The translations under genes were made by a program, and so were the position numbers. Below are positions 26,971-36,315 of a DNA stretch of 64,000 nucleotides, in pieces (position 1 is the stretch's first letter; every line of letters begins with the position of its first letter). The stretch covers positions 62,001-126,000 of the forward strand of contig NZ_FNZN01000006.1 in the NCBI RefSeq assembly GCF_900109345.1. The letters run 5' to 3'. The notes beneath the pieces were generated by a model. The model saw only the letters and a list, made by a program, of their open reading frames with translations, searched no databases and had not been told where the DNA came from. Source of the DNA: Maribacter orientalis. GTDB taxonomy: Bacteria; Bacteroidota; Bacteroidia; Flavobacteriales; Flavobacteriaceae.

Positions 26971-27537
26971 TTATAAAAAATGTGTTGTTATTATTACAAG
27001 TATTCCAATGATTGACTGGGTTACTTTAGTTTCTATTTTTTCTTTTAATAATGTACGAGCCCGGGCAAGATTAGATTTCGAAGTGCCAATGGATGTGCCC
27101 AACAATTCGCTAATTTCTTTGTGGCTGAAACCATCCAAAACATATAAATTGAACGTCGCACGATATTTGTTCGGTAATTCTTGTATATAGCCTAGCAGTG
27201 ATTGCAGGCTAATATCACTATAGGCATTATCTATGGTAATTTCTTCTTCAGTATTATCAGAAACTACGTTTAAAAACTCTTCCTTTCTATATTTCTGTAA
27301 TACCGTGTTAACGGTTATTCTTTTCATCCAACCTTCAAAAGACCCTTTGCCTTGGTATTGACCAATTTTTTGATAAATGGTCATAAAACTATCATGAAGG
27401 TTATCTTCTGCGTTCGATTTAGAATTAGAATATTTTAGACATATACCAAATAGAGTCTTGGCATAGGCTCTGTACAAAAGCTCCTGTGCCTTACGGTCTC
27501 CCTTTTTACAATTTTGTATGAGTTCTTCTAGACTCAC
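26971..27537 (-). CDS. ECF-family sigma factor with hydrophobic C-terminal tail
   Basis: 188 aa. Region 2: NAEDNLHDSFMTIYQKIGQY and GSFEGWMKRITVNTVLQKYR; region 4: LPNKYRATFNLYVLDGFSHK with the helix-turn-helix ISELLGTSIGTSKSNLARAR. After region 4 the protein ends in a nonpolar stretch, SIIGILVIITTHFL, long enough to insert partly in a membrane. It is followed by an anti-sigma-like membrane protein and preceded by a lipoprotein gene 15 bp upstream, so the set looks like one sensing operon. Confidence 0.9.
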   Translation of the reverse strand: MSLEELIQNCKKGDRKAQELLYRAYAKTLFGICLKYSNSKSNAEDNLHDSFMTIYQKIGQYQGKGSFEGWMKRITVNTVLQKYRKEEFLNVVSDNTEEEITIDNAYSDISLQSLLGYIQELPNKYRATFNLYVLDGFSHKEISELLGTSIGTSKSNLARARTLLKEKIETKVTQSIIGILVIITTHFL

Positions 27538-27552
27538 AAATGGTTGGTTATA

Positions 27553-27975
27553 TTAAGGTTCGTTTACTGGTACGACTATTTCTAAATATTGAGCTTCTCC
27601 TTCACTATTATCGCCTGTATAAAACCTAAAAGTGTAAGGGTCGGTGTAAATTACTTTAAAGTTAAATGATGCTGTTTGTTCAATTGATTCTTCGGTACAA
27701 TCATCTGTATCTGTTCGTACGGATCCAATAGCAACAACATTTCTAACCGTCAAGGAATCTTTGACAACATCAAAACCTTCATAGTTAGTACAACTATCGG
27801 GTTTAATATAGTTTACCAAAATCTCATAGGTCTGATTATAATCAAAGGATTCTGGTAATTCTGCTCCAACAATTTCCAATGAAGTGAAATGAAAATTGAC
27901 GTCATCATCTTCTATCGAGCAACCATTGTTTATGAAAGTCATAGCAATCGCCAACAATATTAACTTTTTTCTCAT
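27553..27975 (-). CDS. Small putative lipoprotein
   Basis: 140 aa. Signal peptide with a lipobox-like NNGC (Cys19) followed by an acidic stretch. The mature part is predicted beta-rich with cysteines at CTNYEG and DCTEES that could form a disulphide. I do not recognise a family. It lies 15 bp upstream of the ECF sigma gene on the same strand and so may be part of that regulatory operon, or a separate unit after recA. Confidence 0.65.
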   Translation of the reverse strand: MRKKLILLAIAMTFINNGCSIEDDDVNFHFTSLEIVGAELPESFDYNQTYEILVNYIKPDSCTNYEGFDVVKDSLTVRNVVAIGSVRTDTDDCTEESIEQTASFNFKVIYTDPYTFRFYTGDNSEGEAQYLEIVVPVNEP

Positions 27976-28054
27976 TGAACAATAATTTGTTTATAAGATG
28001 AAAGTTGGGCGCAATGGTTGCGTAGAAGGTAACTATGTTTAACTAAATAAAACT

Positions 28055-29065
28055 TTATTTAGCGTTCAGCGCATTAATTGCCTCTCGTATCTTACCATCC
28101 AATTCTTCAAAAAGTTCAGGATTGTCTAACAAAAGACTCTTAACGGCGTCACGACCTTGACCAAGTTTTGTGTCACCATAACTAAACCATGAACCGCTCT
28201 TCTTTATAATTTCATATTCTACACCAAGATCGATAACCTCACCAACTTTTGAAATTCCTTCACCGTACATGATGTCAAATTCAGTGGTACGGAATGGTGG
28301 AGCCACCTTGTTTTTAACAACCTTTACTCGAGTCTTGTTTCCTTGTACGTTGCCGTCTGTATCTTTTATTTGAGTAGATCTTCTTATATCTAAACGAACT
28401 GATGCATAGAATTTAAGGGCATTACCACCAGTTGTTGTTTCAGGGTTACCGAACATAACACCAATTTTCTCACGCAATTGGTTAATGAAAATAACGGTAC
28501 AATTTGTTTTACTAATTGACCCTGTAAGTTTTCTTAGTGCCTGAGACATTAAACGAGCATGAAGACCCATTTTAGAATCCCCCATTTCTCCTTCTATTTC
28601 ACTTTTCGGGGTCAATGCGGCAACAGAATCAATAACGACAATATCTATTGCTCCTGAACGAATTAAATTATCTGCTATCTCTAATCCTTGCTCACCATTA
28701 TCTGGTTGAGAAATAATCAAATTATCTATATCAACACCCAATTTTTGAGCATAAAAACGATCGAAAGCATGTTCTGCATCAATAAAGGCTGCGATACCAC
28801 CTTTTTTTTGGGCTTCAGCAATGGCATGAAGTGTCAATGTGGTTTTACCAGAAGATTCGGGACCGTAGATTTCAACAACCCTACCTCTAGGATAACCACC
28901 AACCCCTAATGCAATATCTAATCCTAATGAGCCAGAAGGAATCACTTCAACATCGGCAACAACCTTATCACCCATTTTCATGACAGCACCCTTACCATAG
29001 GTCTTATCCATTTTGTCAAGGGTCAATTTTAATGCTTTTAATTTTGCTTCTTTTTCCGAACTCAT
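28055..29065 (-). CDS. recA: Recombinase RecA
   Basis: 336 aa. Walker A is [10 protein letters not shown] (about 66-75), Walker B is [10 protein letters not shown], loop L1 and L2 are present ([10 protein letters not shown], then [27 protein letters not shown] region), and the C-terminus is short and acidic-poor. It forms filaments on single-stranded DNA, drives strand exchange and activates SOS repressor cleavage. No LexA-type SOS box was recognised upstream, though the Flavobacteria operator is not something I can score reliably. Confidence 0.99.
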   Translation of the reverse strand: MSSEKEAKLKALKLTLDKMDKTYGKGAVMKMGDKVVADVEVIPSGSLGLDIALGVGGYPRGRVVEIYGPESSGKTTLTLHAIAEAQKKGGIAAFIDAEHAFDRFYAQKLGVDIDNLIISQPDNGEQGLEIADNLIRSGAIDIVVIDSVAALTPKSEIEGEMGDSKMGLHARLMSQALRKLTGSISKTNCTVIFINQLREKIGVMFGNPETTTGGNALKFYASVRLDIRRSTQIKDTDGNVQGNKTRVKVVKNKVAPPFRTTEFDIMYGEGISKVGEVIDLGVEYEIIKKSGSWFSYGDTKLGQGRDAVKSLLLDNPELFEELDGKIREAINALNAK

Positions 29066-29126
29066 TTTTAATTTTTTTGGAAAGCTAAATTACCAATTCT
29101 TTTTTGATTTGAATAATATTGAATCG

Positions 29127-29316
29127 TATTACGCAACCATTTTAAGTAATTGCAATCTTATAAAAAATGTAAGTTGCTTAATTGGTTATACTTCGTTGTT
29201 TTTAGTGACAACGAACATTGGTGGCTATTTCCCTTTCTGTGTTTCGAAAGAATGCTATGAAAAAGAAAAGAATGGAATAGTCGATAAAGAGCCTTGATTT
29301 TTCAAGGCTCTTTTTT
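29127..29316 (+). ncRNA. Candidate small RNA or tiny gene between recA and trhO
   Basis: A strong plus-strand terminator (29286-29316) has no annotated plus-strand gene before it. The preceding 150 nt fold well: AATTGCAA-t-CTTA (29148-29160) pairs with TAAG-TTGC-tt-AATT (29170-29183), flanked by AACC/GGTT, and TTCGTTGT (29192-29199) pairs perfectly with ACAACGAA (29208-29215). An alternative is a small protein: a frame running to a TGA inside the terminator ends GYFPFCVSKECYEKEKNG but has only TTG starts. No promoter is convincing. Confidence 0.3.
29286..29316 (+). terminator. Orphan intrinsic terminator upstream of trhO
   Basis: AAAGAGCCTTGA (29286-29297) pairs with TCAAGGCTCTTT (29302-29313), loop TTTT, then more Ts. 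Its orientation is plus, while recA on the left is minus. Confidence 0.85.
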
Positions 29317-29370
29317 GTTTTCAAGTGGTTAAGCTTAGTAAAGTAGGCTCATTTTTTCTATTTTATCATT

Positions 29371-29378
29371 ACTTTTGC
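29371..29378 (+). promoter_or_regulatory. -7 box for trhO
   Basis: Exact TACTTTTG, 39 nt before the trhO ATG; no TTTG at the expected distance. Confidence 0.35.
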
Positions 29379-29417
29379 CATTTAATTTTTTCTATAACTT
29401 AAAACTATTGGTATAGC

Positions 29418-30449
29418 ATGCAACTGTACAATACACTAAGTGCAATAGAAAGAGCAGCTTTAATTGAAGAAGCTGGTAAGGAGCGTCTTACTATATCTTT
29501 CTATACCTATGCACACATCGGTAATACCGACTTATTCAGAAATCATTTATTTATACATTGGAATGAAATGGATGTTCTTGGCCGAATTTATGTCGCTCAA
29601 GAAGGCATAAACGCTCAATTATCAGTACCTGCTGAAAATTTCAATATTTTTAAAGAGCATTTAGATAGCATTTCATTTTTAGAAAATGTTCGTCTCAACA
29701 TTGCGATTGAGCAAGACAATCTATCATTCTTGAAGCTTAAAGTAAAGGTTCGAAATAAGATTGTAGCAGATGGCCTTAATGACAATAGTTTTGATGTTAC
29801 CAATAAAGGGATTCATGTAGATGCAGAAAGGTTCAATGAACTTATCGAAGACCCAGATACTGTTTTGGTCGACATGAGAAACCACTACGAAAGTGAAATA
29901 GGGCATTTCAAAAATGCTGTAACCCCAGATGTAGATACATTTCGTGATTCGTTAGACATTATTGAACGAGATTTAGCGGATCACAAGAAAGATAAAAAAC
30001 TGGTCATGTATTGTACAGGTGGTATTCGATGCGAAAAAGCAAGTGCTTATTATAAGCATAAAGGTTTCGAGCAAGTTTATCAGCTTGAAGGTGGTATTAT
30101 TGAATATGCAAGACAGGTCGAGAATAAAAATCTAGAAAATAAGTTCAGAGGTAAAAATTTTGTATTTGACCATAGAAGGGGAGAGCGAATCAGCGATGAT
30201 GTAATATCAAATTGCCATCAATGTGGAGAAGCTTGTGATGAACATGTAAATTGCGCTAATGAAGCATGTCATCTCTTATTTATTCAGTGTAAGTCATGCG
30301 CTGAAAAAATGAACGATTGCTGTTCTAATGCTTGTAAAGAGGTTCATGAATTACCTTTTGAAGAGCAAAAGGCCCTAAGAAAAGGCAAAGTTGTGAGTAA
30401 TAAAATTTTTAAGAAAGGCCGCTCAGAGGTTTTGAAGTTTAAGAAATAA
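29418..30449 (+). CDS. trhO: tRNA uridine-34 hydroxylase TrhO (rhodanese-related)
   Basis: 343 aa. N-terminal acylphosphatase-like domain (YVAQEGINAQLSVP near 50), a rhodanese domain at about 150-250 with the active-site loop YCTGGIRCEKA, and a C-terminal Cys-rich segment (CHQCGEACDEH, then CKSCAEKMNDCCSNAC) that may bind zinc. TrhO makes 5-hydroxyuridine at the wobble position of some tRNAs using oxygen. It stands alone between an orphan terminator and ricT. Confidence 0.92.
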   Translation: MQLYNTLSAIERAALIEEAGKERLTISFYTYAHIGNTDLFRNHLFIHWNEMDVLGRIYVAQEGINAQLSVPAENFNIFKEHLDSISFLENVRLNIAIEQDNLSFLKLKVKVRNKIVADGLNDNSFDVTNKGIHVDAERFNELIEDPDTVLVDMRNHYESEIGHFKNAVTPDVDTFRDSLDIIERDLADHKKDKKLVMYCTGGIRCEKASAYYKHKGFEQVYQLEGGIIEYARQVENKNLENKFRGKNFVFDHRRGERISDDVISNCHQCGEACDEHVNCANEACHLLFIQCKSCAEKMNDCCSNACKEVHELPFEEQKALRKGKVVSNKIFKKGRSEVLKFKK

Positions 30450-30690
30450 AGTTATTATTCAAGGCTAGTACTATGGAAAGCCTGAAATTTTATTGAAAAT
30501 AAGTAGAGATTTTCCACTATTTTGATTCTATAAGACACGGTTTATCGACCACTAGTTGTTGAATACAGAAAATCGATACTACTAACTTGCCTTTTATTTC
30601 ACATTAAAAAAACTGTATCTTTACCTATAAGTTTTTTATGAACCTTTTTTGGTGAATTTTAAAAAATTCGACCAAATCAATATATATAAT

Positions 30691-31878
30691 ATGGGTTGTA
30701 GTAGTTGTTCTACCGGTAAGGATGGACAACCAAAGGGATGCAAGAACAACGGTACTTGCGGTACAGATGGTTGCAATAAATTAACAGTTTTTGATTGGCT
30801 TTCCAACATGTCGCTCCCTAATGGGGAACGGCCTTTTGATTTTGTTGAGGTACGATTTAAAAACAGTAGAAAAGAATTTTTCCAAAACACAGAAAATCTT
30901 TCACTTTCCATTGGTGATATTGTCGCCACTCAAGCTGTGTCTGGTCATGATATAGGTATGGTTACCTTAACAGGTGAGTTGGTTCGCGTACAAATGAAGC
31001 GAAAGAAGGAAGCGATTAATGCTCCCGACGCACCAAAAGTGTATCGTAAAGCCAGTCAAAAAGATATCGATATTTGGCAGAAATGTAGAGATAGAGAAGA
31101 GGAAATAAAAAAGCGCGCACGTGAAATTGCTATTATCTTAAAACTTCAAATGAAGATTTCTGATGTTGAATTTCAAGGAGATGGCTCAAAAGCAACCTTC
31201 TATTATACTGCAGATGAACGTGTAGATTTCAGACAGTTAATAAAAGATATGGCAAAGGCATTTGGTATTCGTATCGAAATGCGTCAAATTGGGTATCGTC
31301 AAGAAGCACAACGATTGGGCGGTATTGGTTCGTGTGGTAGAGAATTATGTTGTTCTACTTGGCTTACAGATTTTAGATCGGTAAGTACTTCTGCAGCACG
31401 TTACCAACAGCTGTCTCTGAATCCACAAAAATTGGCAGGGCAGTGTGGTAAATTAAAGTGCTGTTTAAATTATGAGCTTGATGTTTATTTAGACGCCTTA
31501 AAAGACTTTCCTTCGCAAGACACTAAATTATTAACAGATAAGGGTTTAGCTTTTTGTCAAAAAACCGATATTTTCAAAGAGATGCTCTGGTTTTCTTACA
31601 AAGAAGATCCAGGTAACTGGCATGTTTTATCAAAAGATCAGGTAAATGAGATTTTAGAGAAAAATAAAAAGAAAGAGAAAGTCCCTAGCTTAGAAATGTA
31701 TGCGATTGAATTGGATGTAGAAGAAAAGGTAGTTTTTGAAAATGTAGTTGGTCAAGATAGCCTTACTCGTTTTGACAGACCTAAAGGTGGTGGAAACAAG
31801 AACAAGAATAAAAACAGGAATCGAAACCAAAATAAGAACAAGAACAGAAATCGAAAAAGAAATCAAAACAATGCGTAG
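30691..31878 (+). CDS. ricT: RicT/PSP1-domain protein with Cys-rich N-terminus and basic tail
   Basis: 395 aa from ATG 30691; a TTG at 30649 in the same frame is rejected because homologs begin MxCxSCS. The N-terminus is Cys-rich (MGCSSCSTG, KGCKNNGTCGTDGC), then the PSP1/YaaT core with GGIGSCGRELCCS and AGQCGKLKCCLNYELD, cysteines likely for an Fe-S cluster. The last 30 residues are a nearly pure Asn/Lys/Arg tail encoded by short repeats. In Bacillus RicT joins RicA and RicF in RNA-processing control; here no ricA/ricF are nearby. The gldH ATG overlaps its 3' end by 8 bp. Confidence 0.85.
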   Translation: MGCSSCSTGKDGQPKGCKNNGTCGTDGCNKLTVFDWLSNMSLPNGERPFDFVEVRFKNSRKEFFQNTENLSLSIGDIVATQAVSGHDIGMVTLTGELVRVQMKRKKEAINAPDAPKVYRKASQKDIDIWQKCRDREEEIKKRAREIAIILKLQMKISDVEFQGDGSKATFYYTADERVDFRQLIKDMAKAFGIRIEMRQIGYRQEAQRLGGIGSCGRELCCSTWLTDFRSVSTSAARYQQLSLNPQKLAGQCGKLKCCLNYELDVYLDALKDFPSQDTKLLTDKGLAFCQKTDIFKEMLWFSYKEDPGNWHVLSKDQVNEILEKNKKKEKVPSLEMYAIELDVEEKVVFENVVGQDSLTRFDRPKGGGNKNKNKNRNRNQNKNKNRNRKRNQNNA

Positions 31879-32356
31879 TTTATCATGTTGTTATTTAGCA
31901 GTTATGCTCTTTGCTTCCTGTAATACCAATATTATTAAATCGGAATACCGTTCTATAAAAGATGGTGTTTGGAATAAAGATAACGTGCTTGAGTTTACTT
32001 TATCCGAAATGGATACTCTAGAAGGGCATGATATATTTATCAATGTTAGAAATGATAACACTTTTCCGTTTAGTAATTTATTCATAATCGCATCCCTAAC
32101 TACACCTGAGGGCGAAGTAACGAAAGATACATTAGAATATGCAATGTCTTTACCAGATGGCACTTGGCTTGGCAAAGGTAGTGGGAGTCTTAAGGAAAAT
32201 AAATTATGGTATAAGGAAAACATCGTTTTTTCGTCTTCTGGCGTATATACTATTGAGGTTTCACAAGCGATGCGCAAAAACGGTAATGTTTCTGGAATTA
32301 TTGGTCTAGAAGGTATTACCGATGTAGGTATTGAAGTAATTAAAAGTAACCCGTAA
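31871..32356 (+). CDS. gldH: Gliding motility lipoprotein GldH
   Basis: 161 aa from ATG 31871; longer frames just read the ricT tail. Lipoprotein signal MRSLSCCYLAVMLFASC with lipobox FASC, then a beta-rich domain (IFINVRNDNTFPFSNLFIIA, later GTWLGKGSGSLKENKLWYKE) that matches GldH. GldH is needed for flavobacterial gliding and stabilises other Gld lipoproteins. It overlaps ricT by 8 bp and precedes the penicillin-binding protein by 3 bp; ricT-gldH-PBP is a recurrent flavobacterial order as I know it. Confidence 0.88.
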   Translation: MRSLSCCYLAVMLFASCNTNIIKSEYRSIKDGVWNKDNVLEFTLSEMDTLEGHDIFINVRNDNTFPFSNLFIIASLTTPEGEVTKDTLEYAMSLPDGTWLGKGSGSLKENKLWYKENIVFSSSGVYTIEVSQAMRKNGNVSGIIGLEGITDVGIEVIKSNP

Positions 32357-32359
32357 GTT

Positions 32360-34705
32360 ATGGCAAAAGCGGAAAAGAAGAGTACAACAAATAGTTTTTC
32401 CAAATTCATAAAGTGGTTTTGGATTTTATTCTTGTCAGGCATAGCCTTTGTGGCTTTAATATTTTTATCTGCCTCTTGGGGACTGTTCGGGGAGCTTCCT
32501 CCTTATGAATATTTAGAAAATCCACAGACCAACTTAGCATCTCAGATTATTTCTTCTGACGGTAATTTATTGGGTAAGTTTTATCTAGATGATAACCGTA
32601 CCGATATAAAATTTGAAGATTTGCCGGAAAATTTAGTGAATACACTAATTGCAAGTGAGGATATTCGTTTTATGGATCATTCTGGTATTGATGCTAGAGG
32701 AACTCTAAGAGCTTTTGCTTATTTAGGGAGCAAGGGTGGAGCTAGTACCATTTCTCAGCAATTGGCAAGACAATTATTTGTGGGCGTTCGTTCTCGAAGC
32801 AAGTTTGATGCTATTAAACAAAAATTAAAGGAATGGGTATTGGCTATACGATTAGAGCGTAGTTATACCAAAGAAGAGATCATAAGTATGTATTTGAATA
32901 TTTATGATTTTGGAAATAATGCCGATGGTATACGATCTGCGGCGCGTATATATTTTGGCAAAGAACCAAAAGATTTAAAGGTTGAAGAATCCGCTATGCT
33001 AGTTGGGATGCTACAGAACTCTTCATTGTTCAATCCATTAAGACGAGAAGAACTTACACTTAACAAAAGAAATGTTGTTCTTGGCCAAATGGCTAAGTAC
33101 GATTATATTACCGAAGCAGAAAAAGATTCACTTCAGGCTATGAAAATGGATATTAATTATAATCCGGAAAGCCATAGAGAAGGTTTAGCAACATACTTTA
33201 GAATGTATCTGCATCGCTTTATGAAAGATTGGATTGATAAAAATCCTAAACCAGTAATGGAAGGTGATCGCGATCGTTATAACTTGTATTTAGATGGACT
33301 GAAAATTTACACGACCATTGATTCTAAAATGCAAGCGAATGCAGAGGAGTCGGTTAATGAACACATGACGAAGTTACAAGCAGAATTTTTTCATCAAAAT
33401 ACTCCAGATAGAAATCCAACAGCACCATTTTTAGACATTACTCCAGAGGAAACCAATAGTATAATGGAGCGTGCTATGAAAACTTCGGAAAGATGGCGTA
33501 TCATGAATGATCAAGGTAAGTCTGAAAAAGAAATTCGAGAATCGTTTACTAAAAAAACCGAAATGACGGTTTTTGACTGGAAAAGCCCTACCAAAGAGAA
33601 AGATACTATCCTTACCCCAATGGACTCCATCCGGTATTATAAAGCTTTTTTAAGAACGGCTATGATGTCTATGGAGCCACAAACAGGTCATGTTAAGGCT
33701 TGGGTTGGGGGAATAAATTACAAGCATTTTCAATATGATAATGTTATTCAAGGAGCAAGACAGGCAGGTTCTACATTTAAGCCTTTTGTTTATGCTGCCG
33801 CGATTGACCAATTACGTTTATCGCCTTGTGAAACAAGACCAGATACCCAGTATTGTATTGAAGCTGGGAAGCATGGTAACGTAGAACCATGGTGTCCTAG
33901 AAATTCTGATTTAAAATATTCAGGAACTAGTTATACCTTAAAAAGAGCTTTGGCAAATTCAGTGAATACAGTTACCGCTCAGTTAATAGATGAGGTAGGT
34001 CCAAAATCTGTGGTAAGTATGGTTCGTAATTTAGGGCTTACCGGAGATATCCTTGAGGTGCCTTCAATTGCTTTGGGTACGTTAGATGTGAATGTCTATG
34101 AAATGGTAGGTGCATATGGTGCTTTTGCCAATCAGGGTGTTTATGTAAAACCGGTGATGGTAACTCGTATTGAGAATAAAGATGGTACCGTGCTTTATGA
34201 GTATGTGCCAGAGACTAAAGATGTATTGAGTAAAGATGTTTCTTATGCTATTGTTGATTTATTGAAAGGTGTTACACAGGGCGGTTCAGGTACTCGTTTA
34301 CGTACAACAGGTGCTAATAAATATAGAAAGGAATATGATGAAATCATTACCGGGTACCCATATGAATTAACGAACCCTATAGCAGGTAAGACCGGTACTA
34401 CACAGAATAATAGTGATGGTTGGTTTATGGGTATGGTTCCAAATTTAGTAACCGGTGTTTGGGTCGGTGGTGAAGAAAGGGCAGTTCATTTTAAAAGTAT
34501 CACTTACGGTCAAGGAGCTTCTATGGCATTACCTATCTGGGGCCTTTATATGAAAAAGAATTATGCTGATCCTGAACTTGGTATTTCAAAGGACGACTTT
34601 GAAATACCTGATGATATGTCAATCGAAATAGATTGCGATAAATTCGCATCCGATATCAAAGAAGATAAGGATATTGAAGATGATTTAGATGATTTGGATT
34701 TTTAA
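32360..34705 (+). CDS. Class A penicillin-binding protein (PBP1A type)
   Basis: 781 aa. Short cytoplasmic tail, one transmembrane helix (about 15-37), glycosyltransferase GT51 domain with EDIRFMDHSGID and GASTISQQLARQLF (about 95-145), and a transpeptidase domain with the catalytic GSTFKP (Ser of SxxK about residue 472), ANSVNT (SxN) and AGKTGTTQ (KTG). It polymerises and crosslinks peptidoglycan outside the inner membrane. The C-terminus is very acidic (KEDKDIEDDLDDLDF). It closes the trhO-side run of genes, and a strong terminator follows. Confidence 0.95.
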   Translation: MAKAEKKSTTNSFSKFIKWFWILFLSGIAFVALIFLSASWGLFGELPPYEYLENPQTNLASQIISSDGNLLGKFYLDDNRTDIKFEDLPENLVNTLIASEDIRFMDHSGIDARGTLRAFAYLGSKGGASTISQQLARQLFVGVRSRSKFDAIKQKLKEWVLAIRLERSYTKEEIISMYLNIYDFGNNADGIRSAARIYFGKEPKDLKVEESAMLVGMLQNSSLFNPLRREELTLNKRNVVLGQMAKYDYITEAEKDSLQAMKMDINYNPESHREGLATYFRMYLHRFMKDWIDKNPKPVMEGDRDRYNLYLDGLKIYTTIDSKMQANAEESVNEHMTKLQAEFFHQNTPDRNPTAPFLDITPEETNSIMERAMKTSERWRIMNDQGKSEKEIRESFTKKTEMTVFDWKSPTKEKDTILTPMDSIRYYKAFLRTAMMSMEPQTGHVKAWVGGINYKHFQYDNVIQGARQAGSTFKPFVYAAAIDQLRLSPCETRPDTQYCIEAGKHGNVEPWCPRNSDLKYSGTSYTLKRALANSVNTVTAQLIDEVGPKSVVSMVRNLGLTGDILEVPSIALGTLDVNVYEMVGAYGAFANQGVYVKPVMVTRIENKDGTVLYEYVPETKDVLSKDVSYAIVDLLKGVTQGGSGTRLRTTGANKYRKEYDEIITGYPYELTNPIAGKTGTTQNNSDGWFMGMVPNLVTGVWVGGEERAVHFKSITYGQGASMALPIWGLYMKKNYADPELGISKDDFEIPDDMSIEIDCDKFASDIKEDKDIEDDLDDLDF

Positions 34706-34724
34706 TTCAAATTCTTAATTAAAT

Positions 34725-34758
34725 AAAAAAGGTCTTGGTTTATGCCAAGACCTTTTTT
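34725..34758 (+). terminator. Intrinsic terminator after the PBP gene
   Basis: A 14-bp stem (34725-34738 with 34745-34758), GC core GGTCTTGG/CCAAGACC, loop TTTATG, with terminal Ts and a following ATTT. Confidence 0.88.
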
Positions 34759-34809
34759 ATTTAATCCATTTTAATTCGGTATTTTAGTGACAAGATAATT
34801 TTATAAGAA

Positions 34810-35508
34810 ATGATACGTAAAACAGTAGCAAACGTAACTGATGCATTAGTTGGAGTACAGGATGGAATGACCTTTATGCTAGGCGGTTTTGGTCTATGTG
34901 GTATACCAGAAAATGCAATAAGCGAATTGGTAAAACTGGGTGTAAATGATATTACTTGTATTTCTAATAATGCAGGAGTAGATGATTTTGGCTTGGGATT
35001 ATTGTTGCAGAAACATCAAATTAAAAAAATGGTGTCTTCGTATGTTGGTGAAAATGATGAATTTGAACGACAAATGCTTAGTGGGGAATTAGAGGTGGAG
35101 TTAACACCACAAGGTACACTTGCTGAAAAATGTAGGGCAGCACAAGCAGGTTTTCCAGCATTTTTCACACCTGCTGGATATGGAACAGAAGTTGCTCAAG
35201 GCAAGGAAGTACGTGAATTTAATGGTAAAATGTACATATTAGAGGAAGCATTTAAAGCAGATTTTGCTTTTGTAAAAGCTTGGAAAGGTGATGCTGCGGG
35301 TAATCTAATATTTAAGGGTACTGCAAGAAACTTTAATCCTTGTATGTGCGGCGCTGCCACAATAACAGTTGCTGAAGTTGAGGAGTTGGTTCCCGTAGGT
35401 GAATTAGATCCTAATCAAATACATATTCCAGGAATTTTCGTTCAACGAATTTTTCAAGGTAAAGATTACGAGAAAAGAATAGAACAAAGAACGGTACGTC
35501 AAAAATAA
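34810..35508 (+). CDS. 3-oxoacid CoA-transferase subunit A
   Basis: 232 aa, Type I CoA-transferase alpha subunit: [12 protein letters not shown] near residue 27 holds the oxyanion/CoA-binding loop, and [17 protein letters not shown] (about 117-133) is typical of succinyl-CoA:3-ketoacid transferases (ScoA). With subunit B it moves CoA between succinyl-CoA and acetoacetate, feeding ketone or branched-chain breakdown products to the TCA cycle. Four bp separate it from subunit B. Confidence 0.92.
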   Translation: MIRKTVANVTDALVGVQDGMTFMLGGFGLCGIPENAISELVKLGVNDITCISNNAGVDDFGLGLLLQKHQIKKMVSSYVGENDEFERQMLSGELEVELTPQGTLAEKCRAAQAGFPAFFTPAGYGTEVAQGKEVREFNGKMYILEEAFKADFAFVKAWKGDAAGNLIFKGTARNFNPCMCGAATITVAEVEELVPVGELDPNQIHIPGIFVQRIFQGKDYEKRIEQRTVRQK

Positions 35509-35512
35509 GAAC

Positions 35513-36169
35513 ATGTTAGACAAAAACGGAATTGCAAAAAGAATTGCACAAGAAGTGGAAGATGGCTATTATGTAAACCTTGGTATAGGTATACCAACTT
35601 TGGTAGCTAATTATGTACGTGATGATATTAGTGTTGAATTTCAAAGCGAAAATGGTATTCTTGGTATGGGTCCTTTTCCATTTGATGGTGAGGAAGATGC
35701 AGATTTGATCAATGCGGGTAAGCAAACTATTACAGCTTTACCAGGTGCTTCATTTTTTGACTCTGTAACTAGTTTTGCTATGATCAGAGGTAAACATGTT
35801 GACCTTACTATACTAGGTGCAATGGAGGTTTCGGAGAATGGTGATATCGCTAATTGGAAGATACCAGGAAAAATGGTTAAAGGAATGGGTGGTGCTATGG
35901 ACTTGGTGGCTTCAGCAGAGAATATAATCGTTGCTATGATGCACACCAATAGGGCCGGGGAATCTAAACTATTAAAAAAATGTAGTTTACCGCTAACTGG
36001 TGTTGGCTGTGTCAAGAAAATTGTTACCAATTTGGCGGTTCTAGAAGTTACAAATAAGGGCTTTTTACTTTTAGAAAGGGCGCCAGGGGTAACAGTAGAA
36101 GAGATAATAGAAGCTACCGAAGGTGCGTTACTTGTTAATGGTGATGTGCCAGAAATGAAAAATGTTTAA
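35513..36169 (+). CDS. 3-oxoacid CoA-transferase subunit B
   Basis: 218 aa, beta subunit. The catalytic glutamate sits in FQSENGILGMGPFP (about 46); GIGIPTLVANYV and VKGMGGAMDLV are other ScoB hallmarks. It forms the active site with the A subunit just upstream. Length and pairing are typical. The two genes stand alone between terminators on the plus strand. Confidence 0.92.
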   Translation: MLDKNGIAKRIAQEVEDGYYVNLGIGIPTLVANYVRDDISVEFQSENGILGMGPFPFDGEEDADLINAGKQTITALPGASFFDSVTSFAMIRGKHVDLTILGAMEVSENGDIANWKIPGKMVKGMGGAMDLVASAENIIVAMMHTNRAGESKLLKKCSLPLTGVGCVKKIVTNLAVLEVTNKGFLLLERAPGVTVEEIIEATEGALLVNGDVPEMKNV

Positions 36170-36315
36170 TTCCATACTGTTTGTTGATAAAACAAGCATT
36201 TCATTTTATTCACAACATGTAGAGCAGTATACACAACATTAATTTCTTAAAAAGAGATAAATGAGTGTATATTTAGAACGTAAAACCCATTTAACCTTTT
36301 AATTACTTAACCGAA

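Noticed and set aside
31790..31878. Short-period repeats that could suggest a CRISPR-like or tandem repeat array
   Set aside because: They encode the Asn/Lys/Arg tail of RicT in frame and have no spacers.
35641..36030. 129-codon minus-strand ORF opposite the CoA-transferase B gene
   Set aside because: Shadow ORF with no regulatory signals.
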